DNA of 64,000 nt from Shinella zoogloeoides. GTDB lineage: Bacteria > Pseudomonadota > Alphaproteobacteria > Rhizobiales > Rhizobiaceae. The stretch lies in assembly GCF_020883495.1 (NCBI RefSeq), contig NZ_CP086610.1:1035501-1099500 (forward strand), given 5' to 3'. A model generated the notes under the pieces. The model ran no database searches. It was not told where the DNA came from and was given only the letters and a program-made list of their open reading frames with translations. The position numbers and the translations under genes are program-made. Shown piece after piece: positions 31,217 to 39,989 of the stretch (positions are counted from its first letter, which is position 1; each line of letters starts with the position of its first letter).

Positions 31217-31918
31217 TCAGAACTTGTAGTTAAGCCGGATCGTCACCAGATGCAGCTTGACATCGTTATCGTCATTGTAAGCGGCGACTGCGGCGCCATC
31301 TCGCGTCTGCTGTTGAGAACCGACATTGAATTTGGTGAAGCTGTAGTCTGCTCCGACCGTCCAGTTCTTGGTGAGTGCGAAGTCTACACCTGCTCCCAGC
31401 AGAACCCCGCCCACCTTGTTGGATGATTCCCCTACGACAACATTGTCGGCTATGCGCGTGTTCACATAGTCGAGGGTCGTACCGGCATAACCGACTTTCA
31501 GGTAGGGCATGGCGTTGTCGAGATTGTAGCCGACGCGTGCCGCGGCGCCCCAATAGTCATTCAATCGGGTTTCGCGCGTCCTGGGGATGCCGTTGAGATC
31601 GGTCTGGCTGGAATCCTTTGCATCCAGGAGCGTGTAGAACCCTTCCACGCCTAGCACGAATTGATCGAACTGCTGCTGAACGCCTGCCTGGAAACCACCG
31701 GCAACACTCGAGCCATCTGTCGAAAAGAATTCACGATTGTCTTCGCTGCCGCCGACGCCGAGCGTTTCCACATGGTCATAGGAGGAGGGAGACCATGCGC
31801 CACCGCCATGCACCCCCAGATAGAAGCCGGACCAGTCTTCGGCAGCCGCCGGTGTAATGGATAGCAGCGCTGCCGTTGCGAGGACGCTGCTGCCGATGAA
31901 ACATTTCAGTGAAAGCAT
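31217..31918 (-). CDS. outer-membrane beta-barrel protein (Omp25/Omp31-like)
   Basis: A 233-aa protein with a signal peptide (MLSLKCFIGSSVLATAALLSITPAAA, cut before EDW), then WSGFYLGVHGGGAWSPS, amphipathic beta strands, and a C-terminal strand ending in NYKF, where the final Phe is the insertion signal. This fits the eight-stranded outer-membrane porin-like proteins common in rhizobia and Brucella. GC content and codon choice look lower than in neighbours (several ATA, GTA, TTG codons), hinting at accessory origin. Function unknown; surface exposure is likely. Confidence 0.85.
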   Translation of the reverse strand: MLSLKCFIGSSVLATAALLSITPAAAEDWSGFYLGVHGGGAWSPSSYDHVETLGVGGSEDNREFFSTDGSSVAGGFQAGVQQQFDQFVLGVEGFYTLLDAKDSSQTDLNGIPRTRETRLNDYWGAAARVGYNLDNAMPYLKVGYAGTTLDYVNTRIADNVVVGESSNKVGGVLLGAGVDFALTKNWTVGADYSFTKFNVGSQQQTRDGAAVAAYNDDNDVKLHLVTIRLNYKF

Positions 31919-31939
31919 TTTTGATCTCCCGTTTCTTGC

Positions 31940-31974
31940 CTATAGATTGCATCGGCGAGATAATGCAAGTCAAG
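31940..31974 (-). promoter_or_regulatory. candidate promoter with inverted repeat, outer-membrane protein gene
   Basis: On the minus strand CTTGAC (31974-31969) is followed at 17 nt by TGCAAT, with an alternative CTATAG at 31945-31940. TTGCAT and ATGCAA form an inverted repeat (31947-31968, spacer 10) across this region, so an operator is possible. The rest of 31919-32215 shows nothing further. Confidence 0.35.
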
Positions 31975-32215
31975 ATATCCGCGATTTCCCACGCAGTTTG
32001 AATGCATGTTCGCGAAACTCTTTCAGGGTTTTTGGAGGAAGTTGGCTGCGGCAAAGTCGGTTATTTTCGCGCGCCCGAAGTGGAGGCTTCGGTGTTTCTT
32101 GAGCAAACCCCATCACGCCGGGAGGAGAAGCCATGGCGAAACATAACGAATGCGCCGTGCGGTGTGCTGCCGCAGATGCGCGCAATGAAATCGAAATCCG
32201 GATGGAGGCGCGCGC

Positions 32216-33607
32216 ATGAACATCCATGCCAACCATTCGGAATCCCAGCCTGCGCCGGCAGACGATCTGGTCTTCGCGCTTGAGGACAAGCCGAAGCCGG
32301 CGATCGCCCTTCTTGCCGCCATCCAGCACCTGCTCGCCATCATCGTGCCCATCGTCACGCCGGGCCTGCTGATCTGCCAGGCCCTCGGCGTCTCGGCACG
32401 CGACACCAACATGATCGTCTCGATGTCGCTGGTCATCTCCGGCATCGCCACTTACGTCCAGTGCCGCCGCTTCGGCCCGCTCGGCGCGGGCCTGCTGATT
32501 GTGCAGGGCACGAGCTTCAACTTCGTCGGTCCGCTGATCGCCGGCGGCGTGCTGATGGTCAAGCAGGGTACGCCCGTCGAGGCCGTCATGGCCGCGATCT
32601 TCGGCGTGGTCATCGCCGGCTCCTTCATCGAGATGGGGCTTTCGCGCGTCCTTCCCTTCGTCAAGAAGTTCATCACCCCGCTCGTCACCGGCATCGTCGT
32701 GCTGATGATCGGCCTCACGCTCATCAAGGTTGGCCTCATCAGCATGGGCGGCGGTTTCGGCGCCATGCAGTCGGGCACCTTTGCCAATGGTGAGAACCTG
32801 CTGCTTTCCGGCACCGTGCTCGGCCTGATCATCGTGCTCAACCGCATTCCGGTCGTCTGGGTGCGCAGCGCCGCGATCATCATTGCGCTCGGTGCGGGCT
32901 ATGCGCTTGCCGCCGCGCTCGGCCGTCTCGATTTCGCGGGCGTCCATCAGGCCGCCTGGTTCGAGGTGCCGACGCCGCTGCATTTCGGCATCGATTTCTC
33001 CTGGACGCTCTTTGCGCCCATGGTCGTGATCTATCTCGTGACCTCGCTCGAGGCCATCGGCGACATCACCGCCACCAGCAAGATTTCGCGCGAGCCGGTC
33101 GAGGGCCCGGTCTGGATGGAGCGGGTGAAGGGCGGCGTGCTCGTCAACGGCGTGAACTCGCTGCTTGCCGGCATCTTCAACACCTTCCCCAGCTCGGTCT
33201 TCGCGCAGAACAACGGCATCATCCAGCTCACCGGCGTCGCCAGCCGCCATGTCGGCGTCTATATCGCCGCCGTGCTGGTGCTGCTCGGCCTGTTCCCGAC
33301 CATTGCCGGCGTCATTCAGGCGGTGCCGGAGCCGGTTCTGGGCGGTGCGGTCATCGTTATGTTCGGCGCGGTCGCCGCCTCGGGCATCAACATCCTCGCC
33401 GGCCTTCAGCTCGACCGTCGCGCGCTGCTGATCATCTCGATCTCGCTGGCGCTCGGCCTCGGCGTGTCGCAGGTGCCGGAATTCGTCTCGCACATGCCGA
33501 ACTTCCTGAAGAACGTTCTGGAATCGGGTGTGGCGACGGGCGGTCTCAGCGCGGTCTTCCTGAACTGGCTGCTGCCGGAAACGCAGGAACCCAAGCCCGT
33601 TCATTGA
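32216..33607 (+). CDS. NCS2-family xanthine/uracil permease
   Basis: A 463-aa inner-membrane nucleobase:cation symporter with about 12-14 helices. Recognised by QHLLAIIVPIVTPGLLICQALG, TSFNFVGPLIAGG, the substrate-site region TSLEAIGDITATSKIS, and SLLAGIFNTFPSSVFAQNNGIIQLTGVASRHVG, whose NxG and Gln-Asn residues are typical of the family. The residues around TSLEAIGD look more like the xanthine/uric acid branch than the uracil branch; I leave the symbol empty. Monocistronic, with a terminator just after the stop. Confidence 0.9.
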   Translation: MNIHANHSESQPAPADDLVFALEDKPKPAIALLAAIQHLLAIIVPIVTPGLLICQALGVSARDTNMIVSMSLVISGIATYVQCRRFGPLGAGLLIVQGTSFNFVGPLIAGGVLMVKQGTPVEAVMAAIFGVVIAGSFIEMGLSRVLPFVKKFITPLVTGIVVLMIGLTLIKVGLISMGGGFGAMQSGTFANGENLLLSGTVLGLIIVLNRIPVVWVRSAAIIIALGAGYALAAALGRLDFAGVHQAAWFEVPTPLHFGIDFSWTLFAPMVVIYLVTSLEAIGDITATSKISREPVEGPVWMERVKGGVLVNGVNSLLAGIFNTFPSSVFAQNNGIIQLTGVASRHVGVYIAAVLVLLGLFPTIAGVIQAVPEPVLGGAVIVMFGAVAASGINILAGLQLDRRALLIISISLALGLGVSQVPEFVSHMPNFLKNVLESGVATGGLSAVFLNWLLPETQEPKPVH

Positions 33608-33615
33608 TAGCCTGA

Positions 33616-33651
33616 ACCGGGCGGCCGATTTCGGTCGCCCGGTCTTCTTTC
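33616..33651 (+). terminator. terminator after the NCS2 permease
   Basis: ACCGGGCGGCCGA and TCGGTCGCCCGGT form a 13-bp stem (one G-T pair), followed by CTTCTTTCCTT. The minus-strand AKR gene ends 2 nt beyond. Confidence 0.8.
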
Positions 33652-33652
33652 C

Positions 33653-34696
33653 TTACATCGGCGCGGGATAGAGCCGGTGGATACGGCGGATGCCGTTCAT
33701 CACATCGACTGAGAGCGTCAGGTCCGCGCTGGCGATATCCGTCTTCAACTGCTCCATCGACGTCGCGCCGATGATGACGGAGGCCATGAAGGGCCGCGTC
33801 AGGCAGAAGGCGAGGGCCATCTGCGCCGGGTCGATGCCGTTTTCCTTCGCAAGCTCCACATAGGCGCGCACCGCCGGCTCCTGCAGCGGCTGGTAGCGGC
33901 CGCCGAGATCGCCGTTCTTGGTCAGGCGCGAACCGTCCGGCCGCGCGCCATCGAGATACTTGCCGGTCAGAAGCCCGGCGGCGAGCGGCGAATAGGCGAG
34001 CAGCCCCACATCCTCATGATGCGACAGTTCCGCAAGGTCGAGATCGTAGCTCCGGTAGAGCAGGTTATACTCGTTCTGGATGGAGGCGACGCGCGGCAGG
34101 CCCTTGTCCTCGGCGTGTCTCAGCATCTGCATCGTGCCCCAGGCCGTCTCGTTGGAAAGGCCGAGCGCGCGCACCTTGCCGGCCTTCACGAGATCGCCGA
34201 CCGTTTCCAGCGCTTCCAGCAGTTCGGCCGCAACCTTCTCGCGATCCTGCTTCGACGGGTCGTAGCTCCAGGCATTGCGGAAGTGATAGTGGCCGCGGTT
34301 TGGCCAGTGGAGCTGGTAGAGGTCGATATAGTCGGTCCTGAGACGCGCAAGGCTGTCGTCGATGGCTTCGAGGATGCCCGCGCGGCTCATCGGCGCGCCG
34401 CCGCGGATATAGGGGCGGCCGGGGCCGGCGACCTTGGAGGCGAGGATGACCTTGTCGCGATTGCCGCGCGCCTGCATCCAGGAGCCGATGAAGCGCTCGG
34501 TGTCGCCATAGGTCTCGGCGGAAAGCGGGGTGGTCGGATAAAGTTCGGCGGTGTCGATGAAGTTGACGCCCCGGGAGAAGGCGTAGTCGAGCTGGTCGTG
34601 GGCTTCCTGCTCGCTGTTCTGCGAGCCCCAGGTCATCGTGCCGAGGCAAATCTCGGACACGCCGATGCCGGTCCGGCCGAGCGGATTGTATTTCAT
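33653..34696 (-). CDS. tas: NADP(H)-dependent aldo/keto reductase, Tas type
   Basis: A 347-aa TIM-barrel oxidoreductase. The match to Tas is close over the whole length: LGTMTWGSQNSEQEAHDQLDYA, DTAELYP, ASKVAGPGRPY, SLARLRTDYIDLYQLHWP, ALGLSNETAWGTM. The catalytic tetrad is present (Asp and Tyr in DTAELY, Lys in ASKVAG, His in LHWP). Physiological substrate is unknown. Start is followed by MKYNPLGRTG with GGAGG in the expected place upstream. Divergent from fabD with 194 nt between. Confidence 0.88.
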   Translation of the reverse strand: MKYNPLGRTGIGVSEICLGTMTWGSQNSEQEAHDQLDYAFSRGVNFIDTAELYPTTPLSAETYGDTERFIGSWMQARGNRDKVILASKVAGPGRPYIRGGAPMSRAGILEAIDDSLARLRTDYIDLYQLHWPNRGHYHFRNAWSYDPSKQDREKVAAELLEALETVGDLVKAGKVRALGLSNETAWGTMQMLRHAEDKGLPRVASIQNEYNLLYRSYDLDLAELSHHEDVGLLAYSPLAAGLLTGKYLDGARPDGSRLTKNGDLGGRYQPLQEPAVRAYVELAKENGIDPAQMALAFCLTRPFMASVIIGATSMEQLKTDIASADLTLSVDVMNGIRRIHRLYPAPM

Positions 34697-34831
34697 GGGA
34701 GGAAAATCCTGTCTTTGGAAAACGGCGCGAATGTAGGCCGGTCCTGACGAAGTGCAAGACGCAAAACCGCGATTCCCTGTGCGAAGGCCTTGGAAAGCGT
34801 GGGGTTGGACGGGGCGAGAATGCCCGCACGC

Positions 34832-34860
34832 CTTGACTTGCGAGGCCGGAATGTGAATGG
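34832..34860 (+). promoter_or_regulatory. weak candidate promoter for fabD
   Basis: CTTGAC at 34832-34837, 17-nt spacer, then GAATGG; the -35 is perfect, the -10 poor. It would start fabD mRNA about 24 nt upstream of the ATG. Confidence 0.3.
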
Positions 34861-34890
34861 AAAAGGAAACATAAGACGGGAGAAACCCCT

Positions 34891-35835
34891 ATGAGCGTAG
34901 CATTCACCTTCCCCGGCCAGGGCAGCCAGGCCGTCGGCATGGGCAAGGATCTCGCCGACGCCTTCCCCGAGGCGCGTGCCGTTTTCGCGGAAGTCGACGA
35001 GGCCCTCGGCCAGAAGCTTTCCACCATCATGTTCGAAGGGCCGGAAGAAACGCTGACGCTGACCGCCAACGCCCAGCCGGCGCTGATGGCCGTCTCCATC
35101 GCCGTCATGCGCGTGCTGGAAGCGCGCGGCCTGTCGCTGAAGGACAAGGTCTCCTACGTCGCCGGCCATTCGCTCGGTGAATATTCGGCCCTCTGTGCCG
35201 CCGGCACCTTCTCGCTGGCCGATACCGCGCGCCTTCTGCGCATCCGCGGCAACGCCATGCAGTCGGCCGTTCCGGTCGGCGAGGGCGCCATGGCCGCCAT
35301 CATCGGCCTTGAACAGGCTGACGTCGAAGCCATCTGCAAGGAAGCCTCCGCCGGCGGCTCCTGCCAGATCGCCAACGACAATGGCGGCGGCCAGCTCGTC
35401 ATCTCCGGCTCCAAGCCGGCCGTCGAGGTCGCGGCCCGCCTTGCGACGGAGAAGGGCGCCAAGCGCGCGCTGATGCTCTCCGTTTCCGCCCCCTTCCATT
35501 CCGCCCTGATGGCGCCCGCCGCCGACGCCATGCGCGAGGCGCTCGCCACTGTTGCGGCCAAGGCTCCGGTCGTGCCGGTCATCGCCAATGTGCGCGCCGC
35601 CCCGGTCAGCGATCCTGAGGAGATCGTCAAGCTTCTCGTCGAGCAGGTCACCGGCCAGGTCCGCTGGCGCGAGACGGTCGAGTGGTTCGGCAAGAATGAT
35701 GTGACGACACTCTATGAAGTCGGCTCCGGCAAGGTGCTGACCGGCCTTGCGCGCCGTATCGACAAGTCCGTCACCGGCATCGCCATCAACACTCCCGCCG
35801 ATATCGACAGCGCGCTCGCAGCGCTCCTCGGCTGA
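34891..35835 (+). CDS. fabD: malonyl-CoA:ACP transacylase
   Basis: Loads malonate from CoA to acyl carrier protein for type II fatty acid synthesis. 314 aa, with TFPGQGSQAVGMG, the nucleophile Ser94 in GHSLGEYSAL, an Arg in the RLLRIRGNAMQ segment, and the catalytic His in SAPFHSALM. The start has GGGAG eight nt before the ATG. First gene of fabD-fabG-acpP-fabF; fabG follows 23 nt downstream. Confidence 0.96.
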   Translation: MSVAFTFPGQGSQAVGMGKDLADAFPEARAVFAEVDEALGQKLSTIMFEGPEETLTLTANAQPALMAVSIAVMRVLEARGLSLKDKVSYVAGHSLGEYSALCAAGTFSLADTARLLRIRGNAMQSAVPVGEGAMAAIIGLEQADVEAICKEASAGGSCQIANDNGGGQLVISGSKPAVEVAARLATEKGAKRALMLSVSAPFHSALMAPAADAMREALATVAAKAPVVPVIANVRAAPVSDPEEIVKLLVEQVTGQVRWRETVEWFGKNDVTTLYEVGSGKVLTGLARRIDKSVTGIAINTPADIDSALAALLG

Positions 35836-35858
35836 TCTTTCTTCAAAGGAACGGAACC

Positions 35859-36596
35859 ATGCTTGATCTTACCGGCCGCAAGGCTCTCGTTACCGGCGCA
35901 TCCGGCGGCATCGGCGAAGAGATCGCCCGCGTTCTCCACGCCCAGGGCGCCATCGTTGGCCTGCACGGCACCCGCGTCGAGAAGCTGGAAACCCTCGCCA
36001 ACGATCTCGGCGAACGCGTCCACATCTTCCCGGCCAACCTTTCCGACCGCGCCGAAGTCAAGGCGCTCGGCGAGAAGGCGGAAGCCGAACTCGGCGGCGT
36101 CGACATCCTCGTCAACAATGCCGGCATCACCAAGGACGGCCTGTTCGTGCGCATGAGCGACGAGGACTGGGATGCCGTCCTCGAAGTGAACCTGACGGCC
36201 GTCTTCCGCCTGACGCGCGAACTGACCCATCCCATGATGCGCCGCCGCTACGGCCGCATCATCAACATCACCTCGGTCGTCGGCGTCACCGGAAATCCGG
36301 GCCAGGCGAACTACTGCGCCTCCAAGGCCGGCATGATTGGCTTCACCAAGTCGCTGGCGCAGGAAATCGCGACCCGCAACGTCACGGTCAACTGCGTGGC
36401 CCCGGGCTTTATCGAAAGCGCGATGACCGGCAAGCTGAACGACAAGCAGAAGGAAGCGATCATGGGGGCCATCCCGATGAAGCGCATGGGCACCGGCGCG
36501 GAAGTCGCGTCGGCCGTCGCCTACCTCGCCTCGTCGGAAGCCTCCTACATGACGGGCCAGACGCTGCATGTGAACGGCGGCATGGCGATGATCTGA
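35859..36596 (+). CDS. fabG: 3-oxoacyl-ACP reductase
   Basis: NADPH-dependent reduction of the beta-keto group in the fatty acid cycle. 245 aa; TGASGGIGEE cofactor loop, NNAGITKDGL, and the Tyr152/Lys156 pair in YCASKAG, with VNCVAPGFIESAMT and the C-terminal HVNGGMAMI typical of FabG. AAAGGAACGG precedes the start. Ends 284 nt before acpP, where that gene must have its own promoter. Confidence 0.96.
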   Translation: MLDLTGRKALVTGASGGIGEEIARVLHAQGAIVGLHGTRVEKLETLANDLGERVHIFPANLSDRAEVKALGEKAEAELGGVDILVNNAGITKDGLFVRMSDEDWDAVLEVNLTAVFRLTRELTHPMMRRRYGRIINITSVVGVTGNPGQANYCASKAGMIGFTKSLAQEIATRNVTVNCVAPGFIESAMTGKLNDKQKEAIMGAIPMKRMGTGAEVASAVAYLASSEASYMTGQTLHVNGGMAMI

Positions 36597-36880
36597 AGCT
36601 GGCCCAAGCGCCCGGCGAAGCAGCATAAATTGCATGTTGACCGCTGGCGCGCCCGCCATTTTCAGGCTTTGCGGCAGGCATAAACCGTGTTAATCGGGCC
36701 ATGACTGCCAGCAGTCGACCGGCAAAAGCCTGAGCGATCGGGCGATACGCAAAAGGATCGTCGATCCCGCATTGTCGGTTGAAGGGATTGCCGGATGTGT
36801 TCTTGAGGGCACATCGGGCGTGTTGAGTGTCCGGTGCCGTGAAGGCGCCGATCAAAAAAACGAAGGTCGAGGAATCCGAC

Positions 36881-37117
36881 ATGAGCGACGTAGCAGAACG
36901 CGTAAAGAAAATTGTCATTGATCATCTGGGCGTTGACGCCGAAAAGGTCAGCGAAGGCGCAAGCTTCATCGATGACCTTGGCGCGGACTCGCTCGACACC
37001 GTCGAACTGGTCATGGCGTTCGAAGAAGAATTCGGCGTCGAGATCCCGGACGATGCCGCTGACTCGATCCTGACGGTCGGCGACGCCGTCAAGTTCATCG
37101 AGAAGGCCCAGGCCTGA
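36881..37117 (+). CDS. acpP: acyl carrier protein
   Basis: 78-aa carrier of growing acyl chains. Ser37 in the [10 protein letters not shown] motif takes the phosphopantetheine arm. Acidic, four-helix. The ATG at 36881 gives the standard length, with GAGGAA about 7 nt upstream; a longer frame starting at 36827 is not supported. A 284-nt gap upstream and a GC hairpin (37130-37151) downstream suggest separate, strong expression. In that gap I see no other gene. Confidence 0.98.
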   Translation: MSDVAERVKKIVIDHLGVDAEKVSEGASFIDDLGADSLDTVELVMAFEEEFGVEIPDDAADSILTVGDAVKFIEKAQA

Positions 37118-37129
37118 TCTGATTTCCGG

Positions 37130-37151
37130 CGGGCCGCTTTCGGGCGGCCCG
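37130..37151 (+). terminator. GC hairpin after acpP, possible attenuator or mRNA stabiliser
   Basis: CGGGCCGC and GCGGCCCG pair with a 6-nt loop 12 nt past the acpP stop. There is no T-tract, so termination would be partial at best; such hairpins often protect abundant mRNA ends. Confidence 0.4.
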
Positions 37152-37223
37152 TCCCGGTCTCCGTCCGGAGGCCACACCTCTCTCGAGGCAACGGATACGA
37201 ATACAAAGGGTGGATCACGGACG

Positions 37224-38486
37224 ATGAGGCGTGTCGTTATCACAGGTACCGGCATGGTATCTCCGCTTGGCTGTGGCACCGAAGTGACCTGGAGCCGGCT
37301 TCTCGAAGGCCGCAGCGGCGCCGCCAGGGTTACCGCCTTCGAGGTCGAAGACCTCCCCGCCAAGATCGCCTGCTCCATTCCCCTCGGTGACGGTTCCGAC
37401 GGCACCTACAATGCCGACCAGTGGATGGAACCCAAGGAACAGCGCAAGGTCGACCCGTTCATCGTCTATGCGATGGCCGCCGCCGACATGGCGCTTGCCG
37501 ACGCCGGCTGGCACCCCAAGACCGACGAAGACCAGATCGCGACCGGCGTGCTCATCGGCTCCGGCATCGGCGGCCTCGAAGGCATCGTCGAGGGCGGCTA
37601 TACGCTGCGCGACAAGGGCCCCCGCCGCGTTTCTCCCTTCTTCATTCCCGGCCGCCTGATCAATCTGGCCTCCGGCCACGTTTCGATCCGCCACAAGCTG
37701 CGCGGCCCGAACCACTCCGTCGTCACCGCCTGCTCGACCGGCGCGCACGCCATCGGCGATGCCAGCCGCCTGATCGCACTGGGCGATGCCGATGTCATGG
37801 TGGCCGGCGGCGCCGAATCGCCGATCTGCCGCATTGCGCTTGCCGGCTTTGCCGCCTGCAAGGCGTTGTCGACCGAGCGCAACGACGACCCGACCGCCGC
37901 CTCGCGCCCCTATGACCGCGACCGTGACGGCTTCGTCATGGGCGAGGGGGCCGGCATCGTCATCCTGGAAGAGCTGGAACACGCCAAGGCGCGCGGCGCG
38001 AAGATCTACGCCGAAGTCGTCGGCTACGGCCTTTCGGGCGACGCCTACCACATCACCGCACCATCCGAGGACGGCGACGGCGCGTTCCGCTGCATGACCA
38101 TGGCGCTGAAGCGCGCCGGCATTCCGGCGAGCGAAGTCGACTATATCAACGCGCACGGCACCTCCACTATGGCCGACACGATCGAGCTCGGTGCGGTGGA
38201 GCGCCTCGTCGGCGATGCCGCCTCCCGCGTCTCCATGTCGTCCACCAAGTCGGCCATCGGCCACCTTCTGGGTGCTGCCGGTGCGGTCGAGGCGATCTTC
38301 GCGACGCTGGCGATCCGCGACAACATCGCGCCGCCGACGCTGAACCTCGACAATCCCGACGTCGAGACGAAGATCGACCTGGTGCCCCACAAGGCCCGCA
38401 AGCGCGAGATCAACGTGGCGCTGTCCAACTCGTTCGGCTTCGGCGGAACGAATGCCTCGCTGGTGCTGAAGCGCTACGAAGCCTGA
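37224..38486 (+). CDS. fabF: 3-oxoacyl-ACP synthase II
   Basis: Condenses malonyl-ACP with acyl-ACP, elongating C16:1 to C18:1. 420 aa, thiolase fold; Cys170 in TACSTGAHA, the two His in INAHGTSTMAD and SAIGHLLGAAGAVE. Begins RRVVITGTGMVSPLG as in relatives. A short hairpin (38493-38511) follows the stop, then mltG after 124 nt. Product profile cannot be inferred. Confidence 0.96.
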   Translation: MRRVVITGTGMVSPLGCGTEVTWSRLLEGRSGAARVTAFEVEDLPAKIACSIPLGDGSDGTYNADQWMEPKEQRKVDPFIVYAMAAADMALADAGWHPKTDEDQIATGVLIGSGIGGLEGIVEGGYTLRDKGPRRVSPFFIPGRLINLASGHVSIRHKLRGPNHSVVTACSTGAHAIGDASRLIALGDADVMVAGGAESPICRIALAGFAACKALSTERNDDPTAASRPYDRDRDGFVMGEGAGIVILEELEHAKARGAKIYAEVVGYGLSGDAYHITAPSEDGDGAFRCMTMALKRAGIPASEVDYINAHGTSTMADTIELGAVERLVGDAASRVSMSSTKSAIGHLLGAAGAVEAIFATLAIRDNIAPPTLNLDNPDVETKIDLVPHKARKREINVALSNSFGFGGTNASLVLKRYEA

Positions 38487-38610
38487 TCCCGGCCGGGACG
38501 TGAGGTCCCGGCGTGCCCGCACCCGAATGTGAAGAGCGGCCCGATCCCGCTTTTGCCGTATTGCTCTGCTGGAAGACGTCGAGCAATGCCCAAACCCATG
38601 AGGACAGTCC

Positions 38611-39780
38611 GTGAGCGACACGAACGATTCCGGCGAGATGCAGTTCGGTCGCGGCGAGGCCTCCGGCCAGCCGCGCATCATTCCCAAATCCGCCAAGGAA
38701 GCCCTGCGCCCCGAACAGGTACCCGAGCCGCCGAGCCGCCGCCGCTCGCGCAAGGCTCGCAGCCAGGTCGTCATCTTCCTGAATTTCGTCATGACCGTGG
38801 TGGTGTTCGCCACCATCATCGGCGTCGCGATCTTCTACTACGGCGTGAAGAGCTACGAAGAGCAGGGGCCGCTGACCGCCAACACGAACTTCATCGTTCG
38901 CGGCGGAGCCGGCACCAACGAGATCGCCGCCAACCTCGAGCGCAACAACATCATCACCGATAGCCGCGTCTTCCGCGTGCTCTCGCGCATCTATCTCGAT
39001 GGCGAGACGCTGAAGGCCGGCGAATACGAGATCAAGGCCGGCGCTTCCATGCGCGAGATCGTCGAATTGCTGAAATCCGGCAAGTCGATCCTCTACAGCG
39101 TCTCCGTGCCGGAGGGCCTGACGGTCAAGCAGGTGTTCAAGCGTCTCGCGGAAGACCCGGTTCTGGAAGGCGACCTGCCGCAGGAACTGCCGGCCGAAGG
39201 CTCGCTGATGACGGATACCTACAAGTTCTCACGCGGCACCAAGCGCGGCGATATCCTGCACCAGATGCTGGATGCGCAGAAGGCGCTGATCGACCAGATC
39301 TGGGAACGCCGCGACGATAACCTGCCGATCGCCACGCGCGAGGAATTCGTGACGCTCGCCTCCATCGTCGAGAAGGAAACGGGCCGGGCGGACGAACGCT
39401 CGCGCGTCGCCTCGGTATTCCTCAACCGGCTTGAAAAGGGCATGCGCCTGCAATCCGACCCGACGATCATTTACGGCATCTTCGGCGGTGAAGGTAAGCC
39501 GGCCGACCGGCCGATCTTCCAGTCGGACCTCGAAAAGCAGACGCCCTACAACACCTATATCATCAAGGGCCTGCCGCCGACGCCGATCGCCAATCCGGGC
39601 CGCGCCGCGCTGGAAGCCGTCGCCAACCCGTCGCGCACCTCGGACCTCTACTTCGTCGCCGACGGCACGGGCGGCCACGTCTTTGCCGAGACGCTGGACG
39701 AGCATAACCAGAACGTCCGCCGCTGGCGCAAGCTGGAGGCCGAGAAGGCCAAGGAAGCGGGCGCGACCGACCCGCAATGA
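38611..39780 (+). CDS. mltG: endolytic murein transglycosylase MltG (YceG)
   Basis: Cuts nascent glycan strands at the inner membrane, releasing polymerised chains. 389 aa: cytoplasmic polar N-terminus, one helix (VVIFLNFVMTVVVFATIIGVAIFYYGV, about residues 51-77), a LysM-like region, then the YceG domain with VPEGLTVKQVFKRLA and the catalytic Glu in SIVEKETGRADE (Glu254). GTG start, with GAGGAC upstream. Stands between fabF and yicC, as in other alphaproteobacteria, and ends in a strong terminator. Confidence 0.93.
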   Translation: MSDTNDSGEMQFGRGEASGQPRIIPKSAKEALRPEQVPEPPSRRRSRKARSQVVIFLNFVMTVVVFATIIGVAIFYYGVKSYEEQGPLTANTNFIVRGGAGTNEIAANLERNNIITDSRVFRVLSRIYLDGETLKAGEYEIKAGASMREIVELLKSGKSILYSVSVPEGLTVKQVFKRLAEDPVLEGDLPQELPAEGSLMTDTYKFSRGTKRGDILHQMLDAQKALIDQIWERRDDNLPIATREEFVTLASIVEKETGRADERSRVASVFLNRLEKGMRLQSDPTIIYGIFGGEGKPADRPIFQSDLEKQTPYNTYIIKGLPPTPIANPGRAALEAVANPSRTSDLYFVADGTGGHVFAETLDEHNQNVRRWRKLEAEKAKEAGATDPQ

Positions 39781-39797
39781 GGGTTGGGCGAGATTGA

Positions 39798-39840
39798 GAA
39801 ACGGCCCCGGCGCTCGGCGTCCGGGGCCGTTTCGTTTCCG
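39798..39840 (+). terminator. terminator after mltG
   Basis: GAAACGGCCCCGG and CCGGGGCCGTTTC form a perfect 13-bp stem with a 10-nt loop, followed by GTTTCC. Confidence 0.85.
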
Positions 39841-39989
39841 GGCGTCACCTTTGATGTGGATCGCGCGCCGTTCCATGCGCTTGCCCGTTTCCAACCCCTC
39901 GAAACTGCTTCACTTTGGCGGGGACGATTGCGCGCCTGCCGCGCGCATCCGGCTGCCCGCGCCATGCGCGGATGCCATTGGAGGCTGAC

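Noticed and set aside
36827..36880. Longer N-terminus for acpP
   Set aside because: Would add 18 residues unlike any carrier protein; the ATG at 36881 has a good ribosome site.
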